A stretch of 64,000 nucleotides of DNA. Origin: CAVQND01 sp964653485 (GTDB lineage: Bacteria > Verrucomicrobiota > Verrucomicrobiia > Limisphaerales > UBA8199). Below, one piece after another: positions 25,558 through 34,176 of the stretch. How positions within the stretch are numbered: position 1 is the stretch's first letter; each line of letters starts with the position of its first letter. Below the pieces are notes generated by a model. That model was not told the DNA's origin. It saw nothing but the letters and a program-made list of their open reading frames with translations, and made no database searches. Location: contig CAZZFF010000014.1 of NCBI GenBank assembly GCA_964653485.1, forward strand, positions 7,167 through 71,166, given 5' to 3'. The position numbers and the translations under genes were made by a program.

Positions 25558-26979
25558 ATGCCCGGTCTCATCGACAGCCTTTATATCGCGGCCAGCGCCC
25601 TCAATGCCCAGCAGCAGAGCGTGGAGGTCGCCGGGCAGAACCTGGCCAACGTCAACAACTCGGCCTATTCCCGCCAGGTCGTGGTCGAGCAAGCGGCCAC
25701 GCCCGTCGAGACGAGCGCCGGCCAGGAGGGAACCGGGGTTGACGTCGTCGCCATCCAGCAGATTCGCGACTCAATGCTGGACAATCAGATCCAGGGTGAG
25801 AATAGCATCACTTCCTTCCTTCAGACCCAGCAGACCGCCCTCCAGACCGCCCAGTCAGACATAGGCGAACAACTGGCCAGCACCTCCTCGACCGACACCG
25901 ACAGCGTCGGCTCCACCGGCGGACTTGACAGCGGCCTGAGCACCCTTTTCAACGATTTCCAGACCCTGAGCACCGACCCCAGTTCCACCGCCAATCGCCA
26001 GACAGTGATCTCTCAGGCCCAGCAGGTCGCCGCGCAGTTCAACCAGGTCGACCAGAGTCTCAGCGGTCTGAAAAGCCAGCTCAACCAGTCCGTCCAGACC
26101 GACGTGGGAAGCGCCAATCAACTCCTCACGCAAATCGCCGGCCTTAACCAGCAAATCATGCTGGCCCAAGGTTCTTCCGGCGGCACCGCCAATGATCTCG
26201 TCGACCTGCGCGAGAAGGACCTCGAAAGCCTGTCCAACCTCGTCAACTTCCAGCCCGTTGCCAATTCCGACGGCTCGGTCAACGTCGTCGTCGGCGGCCA
26301 GTTGCTCGTGTCCGGCTCCAGCGTGCAGGACACCCTCCAGGCTTACGACGCCGGCGGCGGTCAGATGCTCGTCGGCACTTCGGCCAGCCCCGGCACGCCG
26401 CTCACACTCACCGGCGGCAGCATCCAGGGCGCCATCGATACCCGCGACAACGCCCTGACCTCCCTCCAAGGCGGCCTGAACCAACTCGCCTCCCAACTCA
26501 TTACCCAGGTCAACGCGGTCTATACCACGGGGTACGACCTCAACGGAAACACCGGCGCGGACCTTTTCACCGGCACCGATGCCAGCGATATTGGCGTCAA
26601 TGCAACCCTTGCCAGCGCCCCTTCAACGTTCCAGGCAGCCGGCGTCTCGGGCGCTTCCGGAGACAACCAGGTGGCCGTCGCCCTCGCTCAACTGGGCAGC
26701 GCGTCTCAGTCCAGTCTGGGCAACCAGACCTTCTCCGGGAGTTACAACGCCACCATCACCGACCTGGGCACTGCCCTCTCCAACGCCAACAGCAACCTCA
26801 GCGACCAACAGGCCGTCCAGAGCATGCTCTCCGAGCAGCGCAGCTCGGTCAGTGGCGTATCCCTTAACGATGAGATGACCAACCTGATGACCTATCAGCA
26901 GGCCTTTGAAGCCTCCGCCGAACTGGTCAACACCATCAACACCATGCTCGGTGACCTGATGAGCGCCAAACAGTCATAA
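25558..26979 (+). CDS. flgK: Flagellar hook-associated protein FlgK (HAP1)
   Basis: 473 aa from ATG 25558. The N-terminus PGLIDSLYIAASALNAQQQSV continues VAGQNLANVNNSAYSRQVVVEQA, the diagnostic FlgK/hook-family motif, and DNQIQGENSITSFLQTQQTALQ follows. The C-terminus (SGVSLNDEMTNLMTYQQAFEASAELVNTINTMLGDLM) is the conserved FlgK coiled coil. It is the first junction protein between hook and filament. An upstream open frame to 25453 overlaps flgN and was rejected. FlgL follows 14 bp later. Confidence 0.95.
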   Translation: MPGLIDSLYIAASALNAQQQSVEVAGQNLANVNNSAYSRQVVVEQAATPVETSAGQEGTGVDVVAIQQIRDSMLDNQIQGENSITSFLQTQQTALQTAQSDIGEQLASTSSTDTDSVGSTGGLDSGLSTLFNDFQTLSTDPSSTANRQTVISQAQQVAAQFNQVDQSLSGLKSQLNQSVQTDVGSANQLLTQIAGLNQQIMLAQGSSGGTANDLVDLREKDLESLSNLVNFQPVANSDGSVNVVVGGQLLVSGSSVQDTLQAYDAGGGQMLVGTSASPGTPLTLTGGSIQGAIDTRDNALTSLQGGLNQLASQLITQVNAVYTTGYDLNGNTGADLFTGTDASDIGVNATLASAPSTFQAAGVSGASGDNQVAVALAQLGSASQSSLGNQTFSGSYNATITDLGTALSNANSNLSDQQAVQSMLSEQRSSVSGVSLNDEMTNLMTYQQAFEASAELVNTINTMLGDLMSAKQS

Positions 26980-26993
26980 CCCCCTAACTTGAT

Positions 26994-27941
26994 ATGCGTA
27001 TCGCCTTCAACTCGTTCCCGGATTCCCTGGTCAACCGGTTGTCTCTGCTCAACTCCCAGGAAGCCCAGTTGGAGAACCAGGTCGACACCGGCAAGAGTGT
27101 CTCCCAGCTTTCCGACGACCCCGCCGTTATGCAACAAGTGCTCGGCTGGCAGGTCCAAAACAGCTCCACCGCCCAGTACCAACAGAACATCACCACTCTC
27201 CAGCAGCAGGCCACCAGCTCTTACAATGCCATCGACAGCCTCCAGACAATCTCGGCCCGCGCCTCTGAAATCGCCACCGAGGCCGACGGCACCGCCTCGT
27301 CCTCGGACCTGGCCTCCTACGCCACAGAGGTCAATCAACTCATCCAGGAAGGCGTCCAAGCCATGAACAGCCAGAACGCCCAAGGGGAATACCTCTTCGG
27401 CGGCACTGACAACTCCCAGCCCCCTTTCGTTGCCACCACCGACGCCTCCGGCAACGTCACCGCCGTCTCCTACCAGGGCAATGATTCCGTCCCCTCGGCC
27501 GAAGTGGCCGCCGGCTATTCTCTCTCCGCCCAGGTTCCTGGCGCCAACACCTCGGGCTCGGGGCCTGCCGGTGTCATTACCGACTCCCGCACCGGCGCCG
27601 ACTTCTTTAACCACCTGATCGCCTTGCGCAATGACCTCCAAGCCGGCAACACCCAGGCCATCACTACCACCGACCTGCCCAACCTCACCAAGGATGAGGA
27701 CAATATCACTTCCCAAATCTCCGCCAACGGCCTCATCCAGTCCCAACTGACGGATGCCAGCACCGTCGCCTCCACGCAGTCCACCGCCCTGACCGAAAAC
27801 ATCTCCAAAGCCTCGGACGCAGACATGGCCACGACCCTCACACGACTGTCCAGCGTGCAAACCGCCTACCAGGCCGCCCTTGAGAGCGGCGCCAGCCTGC
27901 TGAACGGCAACCTGTCTTTGATGAGCTATATCCAGGTGTGA
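26994..27941 (+). CDS. flgL: Flagellar hook-associated protein FlgL (HAP3)
   Basis: 315 aa, flagellin-like. The N-terminal helical region (PDSLVNRLSLLNSQEAQLENQVDTGKSVSQLSDDPA) and the GEYLFGGTDNSQPPF segment are typical FlgL; the C-terminus (DADMATTLTRLSSVQTAYQAALESGASLL) pairs with it in the filament core. It joins the hook to the flagellin filament and is exported with the FlgN chaperone. It is the last gene of the first flagellar block; a 320-bp gap separates it from fliW. Confidence 0.93.
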   Translation: MRIAFNSFPDSLVNRLSLLNSQEAQLENQVDTGKSVSQLSDDPAVMQQVLGWQVQNSSTAQYQQNITTLQQQATSSYNAIDSLQTISARASEIATEADGTASSSDLASYATEVNQLIQEGVQAMNSQNAQGEYLFGGTDNSQPPFVATTDASGNVTAVSYQGNDSVPSAEVAAGYSLSAQVPGANTSGSGPAGVITDSRTGADFFNHLIALRNDLQAGNTQAITTTDLPNLTKDEDNITSQISANGLIQSQLTDASTVASTQSTALTENISKASDADMATTLTRLSSVQTAYQAALESGASLLNGNLSLMSYIQV

Positions 27942-28261
27942 GCGATTGAGGCCGCGTCACGCAGGGTTCCGGCCCTTTCAACCCCTTTCCGCATGCCCAG
28001 TGGAACCCCGGACCCGATCTCAGCCATCCCTGATGGTGGGCGTTCCATGTTTTCCGCCTTTTCCCCAGAAAACCTCGCGGCTGCAGGCTCGGCAATAATT
28101 GACCACGCCTGGGGTCGAAATTTCCCTCCTGTCAGCCCTTCGGCGGGTCGAATCGGGGCGCATTTTCCGGATCGGGAGAAGAAGCGGAGAGTTTCCCCAT
28201 CGCGGGGCTGGTTTTATCCGACAAACAAGCGATGGCATGTCCCCTGCTTTGAGACAGCCCA
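27942..28261. other. Intergenic region between flgL and fliW
   Basis: 320 bp with no supportable gene. Its right end carries the sigma-54-type element described separately; no clear terminator for the upstream operon was found. Confidence 0.5.
28233..28248 (+). promoter_or_regulatory. Sigma-54-type (-24/-12) promoter for fliW-csrA-flagellin
   Basis: TGGCATGTCCCCTGCT keeps the GG and GC dinucleotides at exact -24/-12 spacing and shares TGGCAT and TGCTT with the element before flgF. The predicted start near 28259 leaves only about 3 nt before the fliW ATG; consistent with this, fliW has no Shine-Dalgarno sequence. Confidence 0.6.
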
Positions 28262-28696
28262 ATGAATTGCATAGCGAGAACAGAAACAGACAACCCGGTG
28301 GAGCGCGATCATTGCGTCGTCCGGATGCCGCTGGGCTTGCTGGGCTTCGAGCAATACAAGAGCTTCACTCTCTACACCAGGCCAACCGAGGAACCCTTCC
28401 TCCGGTTGCAGGCTGTCGGGAATCCCAAGTTGGCCTTTCTCGTTGTGTCGCCCTTCATCGCGGTGCCTGAATACCGCCCGACCATCCCCAACGAGGATGC
28501 GGAGTTTCTGGCTCTGCAAAGCCCGGAAGACGCCCTGGTTGTCACCATCGTAACCGTCCGCGGGCCGGGGCGGGCTACCGTCAATTTGAAGGGGCCGATC
28601 GTGCTCAACCGCCACACACTGACGGCCAAGCAAATCATCCCTCTCAACGCTCCCACCTTCTCCGTCGCTCACCCCCTGCCCGTCCGAGGCCACTGA
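28262..28696 (+). CDS. fliW: Flagellar assembly factor FliW
   Basis: 144 aa. The family pattern is visible: MPLGLLGFEQYKSFTLY near residue 22, PFLRLQAVGNPKLAFLVVSPF, EDALVVTIVTVRGPGRATVNLKGPIVLN and the late RHTLTAKQI. FliW binds either flagellin or CsrA; when flagellin leaves through the export apparatus FliW sequesters CsrA and so relieves repression of flagellin translation. It lies 14 bp before csrA and is followed by flagellin, the exact partner set. The start is supported by alignment of residues before GxxGFE with other FliW proteins. Confidence 0.93.
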   Translation: MNCIARTETDNPVERDHCVVRMPLGLLGFEQYKSFTLYTRPTEEPFLRLQAVGNPKLAFLVVSPFIAVPEYRPTIPNEDAEFLALQSPEDALVVTIVTVRGPGRATVNLKGPIVLNRHTLTAKQIIPLNAPTFSVAHPLPVRGH

Positions 28697-28710
28697 ACTG
28701 GAGCCATACC

Positions 28711-28992
28711 ATGCTCATTCTCTCCCGGAAACTTAACGAAAGCATCGTCATCGATGGACGCATCACCGTCAAGTTGGTGCGGATTGACGGCGAGGTGATC
28801 AAACTCGGCATCACCGCCCCTGCGGACGTGCCGGTTCACCGGCAGGAAGTCTATGAGGAAATCCGCCTGAGCAACGAAGCTGCCGCTGCTCCGAACATCG
28901 GTCCGGTGCCAAAACTCTCCGCCCCGCAGCGCGCCTCCTCCGCCGCGCTCGGGCTCCAACCGCTGACAGAGATGCTGCCAGCCAAACCCTGA
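28711..28992 (+). CDS. csrA: Carbon storage regulator CsrA with C-terminal extension
   Basis: 93 aa; the core (1-55) is canonical: MLILSRKLNESIVIDGRITV with RNA-contacting Leu4 and Arg6, IKLGITAPADVPVHRQEVYEEI with the key Arg of VHRxEV. About 35 extra Ala/Pro-rich residues follow, beyond the usual 60-75 aa length. CsrA dimers bind GGA motifs in mRNA leaders to block translation. The stop codon lies inside a predicted CsrA-binding hairpin, and flagellin begins 58 bp downstream. GGAG at 28700 is the ribosome binding site. Confidence 0.95.
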   Translation: MLILSRKLNESIVIDGRITVKLVRIDGEVIKLGITAPADVPVHRQEVYEEIRLSNEAAAAPNIGPVPKLSAPQRASSAALGLQPLTEMLPAKP

Positions 28993-29004
28993 CAGGGAGG
29001 TCAG
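28989..29004 (+). promoter_or_regulatory. CsrA-binding hairpin in the csrA-flagellin leader
   Basis: CTGACAGGGAGGTCAG forms a perfect 5-bp stem (CTGAC/GTCAG) with loop AGGGAG. The ACAGGGAGGT core agrees with the SELEX CsrA site RUACARGGAUGU at most positions, with GGA in the loop. It includes the csrA stop codon. A second GGA at 29043-29045 lies in the flagellin Shine-Dalgarno region, giving two sites about 45 nt apart as in known hag leaders. Confidence 0.7.
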
Positions 29005-29050
29005 AACTCAGCATTAAAGCAAACACAAACCAAACAAAACCTGGAATCGT

Positions 29051-29857
29051 ATGACAATCAACACAAACATCGCGGCGCTCCAAGGCGCCAACGATCTCGA
29101 TGCGGCTCAGGCTCGCCTCGATCAGTCCCTGGAACAGCTCAGTTCCGGCTCGAAAATCAACTCACCCGCCGACGATCCCGCCGGCTTGGCGGCCGTGACC
29201 AGAATCAATGCCGAGGCCCAACGAACTACGGCCGCCCAAAATAATGTCGCCAACGCCCTCTCCTTCACACAAACCCAGGACGGCTACCTCAGCGGCATCG
29301 CCACCGCCCTGAGCCAAATGAGCGAACTCTCTGTCGAAGCCCTCGACGAGACCAAAACCGACAGCGACCGTTCCCTCTACGACCTCCAGTTCCAGCAACT
29401 CAACTCCTATATCATGTCGACCGCGAACAAGACGTTCGACGGCGTCAGTCTCTTCTCGGGCAACACCATAGACATCACGCTCGATGCCGACAATGCGATG
29501 ACCATGAGCATGAACGGCATAGACCTCACCTCCGGCGCATACGCCACCGCCACTTCCTGCAACGTCGCAACCACCGTCGCTGCCGGTGCCGCCATGAGCG
29601 CCGTCGACGCGGCCATCACCCAACTCGCTTCTGACCGCGCCACCGTCGGCTCCTACGAAACCCGCTTGAACTATGCCTCCGACCAACTGACCGTCGGCGA
29701 GCAGAATCTCACCGCCGCCAGCTCCCAAATCGAGGATGTCAATGTCGCCGACGAATCCACCCAGTACGCCACCGACAACGTCCTGCTCCAATCAACGACC
29801 GCGATGCTTGCCCAAGCCAATCAGTTGCCTCAAACCGTGCTGAAACTCATCTCCTGA
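29051..29857 (+). CDS. fliC: Flagellin
   Basis: 268 aa, a short flagellin consisting almost only of the D0/D1 core. N-terminus TINTNIAALQGANDLDAAQARLDQSLEQLSSGSKINSPADDPAGLA and C-terminus SQIEDVNVADESTQYATDNVLLQ with ANQLPQTVLKLIS are canonical; the central variable region (about 135-190) is small. It polymerises into the filament outside the cell. Translation is probably repressed by CsrA through the hairpin at 28989 and the GGA at the ribosome binding site, and relieved by FliW. FliS and FliD are not in the window. Confidence 0.96.
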   Translation: MTINTNIAALQGANDLDAAQARLDQSLEQLSSGSKINSPADDPAGLAAVTRINAEAQRTTAAQNNVANALSFTQTQDGYLSGIATALSQMSELSVEALDETKTDSDRSLYDLQFQQLNSYIMSTANKTFDGVSLFSGNTIDITLDADNAMTMSMNGIDLTSGAYATATSCNVATTVAAGAAMSAVDAAITQLASDRATVGSYETRLNYASDQLTVGEQNLTAASSQIEDVNVADESTQYATDNVLLQSTTAMLAQANQLPQTVLKLIS

Positions 29858-29963
29858 GCCCGGGCCCCAGGACACCCGAACTTGCGGGACACCGGCCCGC
29901 CCGCGTGCGGTCGATCCAATCCCGGCCGGTGAATGGCGCCGGAGCCCTTCCTCGCTCGCCTTT

Positions 29964-31310
29964 ATGACGAATCCTCACACCAGCAACCGGCTCCTTGAGC
30001 CCGCCACCCGCGGCCTTTCCGGACCCGCTCTCGAGGTCTTGAACATCGCCAACGCGCAGTACGCCCGGGGCGACCTCAAGACAAGCCGCGTCCTGCTCCA
30101 GGCCGTCGTGGAGTTGGCCCCGGACAATCCGTTGGTCGCCGCCTCGCTGGGCTGCCTGCATTTCCAACTCGCAGAGTTCCAGCAAGCCCGCCGCCGGTTC
30201 GCCCAGGCCATTGAACTGGATGACTCCGATCCCGTGCTCCATGCCAAGTTCGGCGCCGCTTGCCTCGGTCTCCACGACCTTCCCGCATTCGAGGCCGCTC
30301 TGGAACGCGCCCTGGTCCTGGACCCCGATTGCGTCGAAGCCCTCCAGCTCCTGGCCAACACGAACCTCCAATGCGGCAACACCGCCCCAGCCGCGCGGCT
30401 CTATGAGCGGCTCATCGCCCTCAAGCCGGACGACTCCTCCGCATTGCTCGCCTTGGCCAAGTGCCTCTTCCTCCTGGGTAACAAGGCCGGCGCGCGGTCT
30501 GCATTCGAACGCGTGTTGGCCATCGAACCCGCCAACCCGATTGCGCGCGAGAACCTCACCCTCCTCGAAACCCCAACCGCCGCCCCCACTTCCGGGGCGG
30601 CCCCCGACCATGGCGCCGCCGTCTGCCCGGCCGCCGGTGAACTCCCGCCGGACGTCGCTTTGTTGGCCGCCCAGGCCGACGCCGCTTGCGCCCGCGGAGA
30701 ACTGCCCGCCGCCCTCGCGTTTCTCCAACAAGCCGCGCGCCATGCCCCCCTCTGCGCCACGCTCTGGACAGCCCTCGCCAACGTCCAAACCCAACTCCGC
30801 CAATATCCCGACGCCCTCGAATCTTGCCTCGCCGCCGAGGCCCTCCAACCCAAGGCCGTCGACACCCTCGTGCGGTTGGCAGCCGCAGCGCTCCGCTGCG
30901 ACGACATCGCCGGCTTTGAATCCGCCCTCGGACGCGCCCTCGAGGTCGAACCAAACAACCCCGCCGCCTTGCGCTTGCTGGCAGACCTTAATCTCCAACA
31001 ACGCCGTTACCAGGACGCCGCCCGCCAATACCGCCAACTCCTCCGGCAAGCTTCCCAGGACAGCGAGGTGGCACTCTGCCTGGGCCGGTGCGAACTCGAA
31101 GCCGGACACCTGGACGCGGCCCGCCTGGCCTTCGAGCGGGTTATCGAACTGGAGCCGGGCTCCGAGTCGGCTCAACAGCAGCTCAAGACGGTTGAGGAGA
31201 AGATCGCCCGCCAAACGGCCAGGCGACGTCGCGACCGCGCCAAAGTCAATTGGCTTGAAGTCACCTCCAAGCTCGCCCGGTTGGGCCAGCCTGCCGCCCC
31301 GCCTGTCTGA
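29964..31310 (+). CDS. TPR-repeat protein downstream of flagellin
   Basis: 448 aa with about nine tetratricopeptide-like repeats (GDLKTSRVLLQAVVELAPDNP, AEFQQARRRFAQAIELDDSDP, GNKAGARSAFERVLAIEPANP, GHLDAARLAFERVIELEPGSE), interrupted near residues 205-235 by a Pro/Ala linker, and a basic C-terminal tail. No signal peptide, so it is probably cytoplasmic. It follows flagellin by 106 bp and overlaps functionally with a second small TPR gene 5 bp downstream. Role unknown; TPR proteins next to flagellin genes are often linked to flagellin modification or export, but no glycosyltransferase is visible here. Confidence 0.8.
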   Translation: MTNPHTSNRLLEPATRGLSGPALEVLNIANAQYARGDLKTSRVLLQAVVELAPDNPLVAASLGCLHFQLAEFQQARRRFAQAIELDDSDPVLHAKFGAACLGLHDLPAFEAALERALVLDPDCVEALQLLANTNLQCGNTAPAARLYERLIALKPDDSSALLALAKCLFLLGNKAGARSAFERVLAIEPANPIARENLTLLETPTAAPTSGAAPDHGAAVCPAAGELPPDVALLAAQADAACARGELPAALAFLQQAARHAPLCATLWTALANVQTQLRQYPDALESCLAAEALQPKAVDTLVRLAAAALRCDDIAGFESALGRALEVEPNNPAALRLLADLNLQQRRYQDAARQYRQLLRQASQDSEVALCLGRCELEAGHLDAARLAFERVIELEPGSESAQQQLKTVEEKIARQTARRRRDRAKVNWLEVTSKLARLGQPAAPPV

Positions 31311-31315
31311 CGCCC

Positions 31316-31714
31316 ATGACCCAGGGACCCAAACCCAACGGACAGCCCGGACCACAACCGCCGTCCACCCTCTTCGAGCGCCTGGAAAAACTGGCCAACG
31401 ACGCCCTTGCCCGAAACGCGGCCGATGTCTCCGCGCGCATAGCTCTTGCGGAATTGTTGTGCGGGCGCGGGGATTACCAGCGCGCGTTCGTCCACTTCCA
31501 TGACGCTCTCGGCCAGGCGCCCAACAACCCGCGCCTGATTGGTTCCCTGGCCAGAAGCTGCCGGGACATCGGCGCCGACGAGTCCTGCCTCAATCTCTTG
31601 AGCCGCCTCCGCCACCTCGATCCGTTCCATGTCCTTGTCCGCGCGAATCCGAACTCTCTGGATCGCGCTGAAGACCTGTTTCATGGCCTTCATATCCATC
31701 AAATCGACCACTAG
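31316..31714 (+). CDS. Small TPR protein
   Basis: 132 aa, with about two TPR-like helical hairpins (NAADVSARIALAELLCGRGDYQRAFVHFHDALGQAPNNPRL, IGADESCLNLLSRLRHLDP). It begins 5 bp after the preceding TPR gene, so the two are co-translated. No signal peptide or catalytic motif. Probably a partner or a split-off part of the larger TPR protein. Confidence 0.7.
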   Translation: MTQGPKPNGQPGPQPPSTLFERLEKLANDALARNAADVSARIALAELLCGRGDYQRAFVHFHDALGQAPNNPRLIGSLARSCRDIGADESCLNLLSRLRHLDPFHVLVRANPNSLDRAEDLFHGLHIHQIDH

Positions 31715-31774
31715 CGCACCCCTGCTGCGACACACCTGGCAATGAAGCCCCGAACTATTGACCCCCTGCACTTA

Positions 31775-33787
31775 ATGAAAACCAGAACATCCCTCGTGGG
31801 AACCAACCGCTCCAGGTCGAGATTCGCGAGATTGCTCGCCGTGCTGCCGCTCCTGGCACTCCCGATTGCCGTGCAAGCTCAGTATGCTTACACGACCAAT
31901 AGCGGCGCTCTCAGCATTGCGGCCTACACCGGCTCGGGCGGCTGGGCCACCATCCCGGGCGCCGCCTACGGGCTGCCGATCACCAGCATAGGGGCCTCGG
32001 CGTTCGCTCAATCCTCCAGCCTGACCAACGTCACCATCCCCGCCGGCGTCACCGCCATCGGAAGCTTGGCGTTCGCCAATTGCACAAACCTGGCCGGACT
32101 CTACTTCCAGGGTAACGCACCCACCCTCGGCGATTCGTCCGTGTTCTATGGCGACAGCGCAACCGTCTATTACGTTTCGGGCGCCGCCAACTGGGGCCCT
32201 CTTTTTGGCGGCCTTCCGACCGTGCTGTTGAACCCGCAGTGGCTTCAGGTCACAATCTCCCCTGCCACGGCAATCACCGCCGGGGCCAAATGGCAAGTCG
32301 ACGGCGGCGCCTGGCAAAACAGCGGGGCGATAGTCACCAATCTGGCCGTGGGCAGCCATATCATTAGTTTCAACACCCTTGCCGGATGGACGACCCCCTC
32401 GAGCAAAACTGTCACCCTGACAACTGTTAATGGCACCGCCGCCTCCGGTTCTTACACCTTCCTCGGCAGTTATGGGCTGGTCAAGAACGGGGGCTTTGAA
32501 ACCGGAGATTTCTCCGGCTGGACGCTTGTCGCAACCCCTCAGGACGCCTTCGCCGACGACGGGTCGCAAACCGGCATCACGCCTGAATCGGGACGCTATG
32601 AAGCGGCCTTGGGGCAAGTCGGCTCGCTCGGCTACCTGTCCCAAACGCTAGCCACCACTCCGGGAGCCAATTACATGCTCTCTTTCTGGGTCGAGTGTAA
32701 TGGTCAAACTCCCAACGACTTTCTCGTGTCATGGAACGGAAAAACCCTTCTGAATGACGCAAACCTGCCGGCCATCGGCTGGACTAATGTGCAGTTCCTC
32801 GTCAACGCAACGGCAACGAGCACGGTCCTTGAATTCGGGTTCCAGGACGACAATAACTACCTCGCACTCGATAATGTCAGTGTCCTGCCGGTTCCGACGG
32901 ACGCCGGCTTGTTGCAAGTGACCATCCTCCCCGCCGGCGCGGTCATGTCCGGGGCCCAATGGCAGGTGGATGGTGGAAGCCCGCAGCCCGCCGGCGCGAC
33001 CGCCTTGGTTTTGCCGGCGGGCAATCATACGCTCGCCTTCGGGACTCTCACCGGCTGGACCACGCCCACTAATCAAATTGTCGTGATCAACAGCGGCGCC
33101 ACGACCGTTGCGAGCGCCGCGTACACGTTCCTCGCGGATTACGGCCTGGTGAGCGACGGCGGCTTCCAAAACGGAGGGTTCTCCGGCTGGACGTTTAGCG
33201 GAGATACACAGGATAGCTTCATCGACGACGGCTCCCTGACTGGAATCGCCCCTCAATCGGGACGCTACGAAGCGGTATTGGGTCAGATCGGCTCCCTCGG
33301 CTATCTTTCCCAAACCGTCGCCACAACTCCCGGAGCGAACTATTTGCTCTCGTTCTGGGTTGAGAGCGACGGTCAAACCCCCAACGAGTTTCTCGCCTCC
33401 TGGAATGGAAAGGCCCTTCTCAATGACGTAAATCTGCCGGCCGTCGCATGGACAAACTTCCAGTTCCTCGTCAACGCAACGGCAACGAGCACGGTCCTTC
33501 AGTTCGGGTTCCGGGATGACAATAGTTACCTCGGACTCGATGACGTCAGTCTCTTGCCGGCCCCAACACCCGTCACCTTGGGCGCCGCCGGGGTGCAGGC
33601 AAACAAGTTCGGCTTCAGCGTGACCGGACCCAGCGGCCTGGTCGTCGTAGTCGAGGCCAACACTAACCTTGCGAATCCCACCTGGTATCCGGTTCAAACG
33701 AACACCCTCAGCGCCGGCTCGTCGAGTTTTCAAGACCCCCAGTGGACCAATGCTCCCGCCCGTTTCTACCGACTTAAATGCCAGTAA
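31775..33787 (+). CDS. Secreted modular protein: LRR-like, PEGA-like and duplicated carbohydrate-binding-like domains
   Basis: 670 aa from ATG 31775 (a start at 31742 is possible). Signal peptide LLAVLPLLALPIAVQAQ, then YAYTTNSGALSIAAYTGSGG, an N-terminal module shared with the LRR protein at 42317. Two BspA-like leucine-rich repeats (SLTNVTIPAGVTAIGSLAFANC) follow. Then comes a duplicated unit: PEGA-like (AKWQVDGGAW) plus a jelly-roll-like domain (NGGFETGDFSGWT to FGFQDDNNYLALDNVSVLP). The copies share an identical 36-nt stretch at 32796-32831 and 33459-33494 in spite of divergence elsewhere. The C-terminus (VVVEANTNLANPTWYP, FYRLKCQ) resembles a common verrucomicrobial terminal module. Probably extracellular; ligand unknown. 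Confidence 0.75.
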   Translation: MKTRTSLVGTNRSRSRFARLLAVLPLLALPIAVQAQYAYTTNSGALSIAAYTGSGGWATIPGAAYGLPITSIGASAFAQSSSLTNVTIPAGVTAIGSLAFANCTNLAGLYFQGNAPTLGDSSVFYGDSATVYYVSGAANWGPLFGGLPTVLLNPQWLQVTISPATAITAGAKWQVDGGAWQNSGAIVTNLAVGSHIISFNTLAGWTTPSSKTVTLTTVNGTAASGSYTFLGSYGLVKNGGFETGDFSGWTLVATPQDAFADDGSQTGITPESGRYEAALGQVGSLGYLSQTLATTPGANYMLSFWVECNGQTPNDFLVSWNGKTLLNDANLPAIGWTNVQFLVNATATSTVLEFGFQDDNNYLALDNVSVLPVPTDAGLLQVTILPAGAVMSGAQWQVDGGSPQPAGATALVLPAGNHTLAFGTLTGWTTPTNQIVVINSGATTVASAAYTFLADYGLVSDGGFQNGGFSGWTFSGDTQDSFIDDGSLTGIAPQSGRYEAVLGQIGSLGYLSQTVATTPGANYLLSFWVESDGQTPNEFLASWNGKALLNDVNLPAVAWTNFQFLVNATATSTVLQFGFRDDNSYLGLDDVSLLPAPTPVTLGAAGVQANKFGFSVTGPSGLVVVVEANTNLANPTWYPVQTNTLSAGSSSFQDPQWTNAPARFYRLKCQ

Positions 33788-34176
33788 CCTTTCCAATGCC
33801 CAAAGGGGTTGCCGCCTCGCGAGAGTCCGTGCCGGGCCGGACTCAACCTGTCGTTCAAACGCTGCGGCAGACCTTCGTGGTGGAGGCTGAGCACGGGCTG
33901 CACCTCCGTCCCTGCGCCTTGCTGGTCAAAACCCTTCGACCCTATCGCTCATCGGTCCGAGTCGAGGCACGGGGCAAAACAGCCTTCGGAGACAGCGTCC
34001 TGGGCTTTATATCCCTCGCGGCGGAGTTCGGCTCGGAGATCACCTTCACCATCGTCGGTGAAGACGCTTCTCGGGCGATGGCTGCCGTTCGCCAGTTGTT
34101 CGCGGGGCGCTTCAAAGCTCCGGATCATGCATCCGCGTTGCCAAGGCGCCCGAGGTATGAGAGCCAATCCAGATAG
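33778..34176 (+). CDS. ptsH: HPr-family phosphocarrier protein
   Basis: 132 aa, of which about 30-115 are the HPr fold. AEHGLHLRPCALLVK carries the His15-equivalent phosphorylation site and GDSVLGFISLAAEFGSEI the Ser46-equivalent regulatory site with the usual following Leu/Gly. It has an extra N-terminal stretch of about 30 residues and a short basic tail compared with an 85-90 aa HPr. The ATG at 33778 overlaps the upstream stop; ATG 33796 is also possible. No EI or EII component is adjacent, so a regulatory role is possible. Confidence 0.88.
   Translation: MPVTFPMPKGVAASRESVPGRTQPVVQTLRQTFVVEAEHGLHLRPCALLVKTLRPYRSSVRVEARGKTAFGDSVLGFISLAAEFGSEITFTIVGEDASRAMAAVRQLFAGRFKAPDHASALPRRPRYESQSR

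Noticed and set aside
29847..31355. Antisense 502-aa Gly/Glu-rich reading frame
   Set aside because: Opposite the TPR gene, whose repeat periodicity shows the real coding strand.
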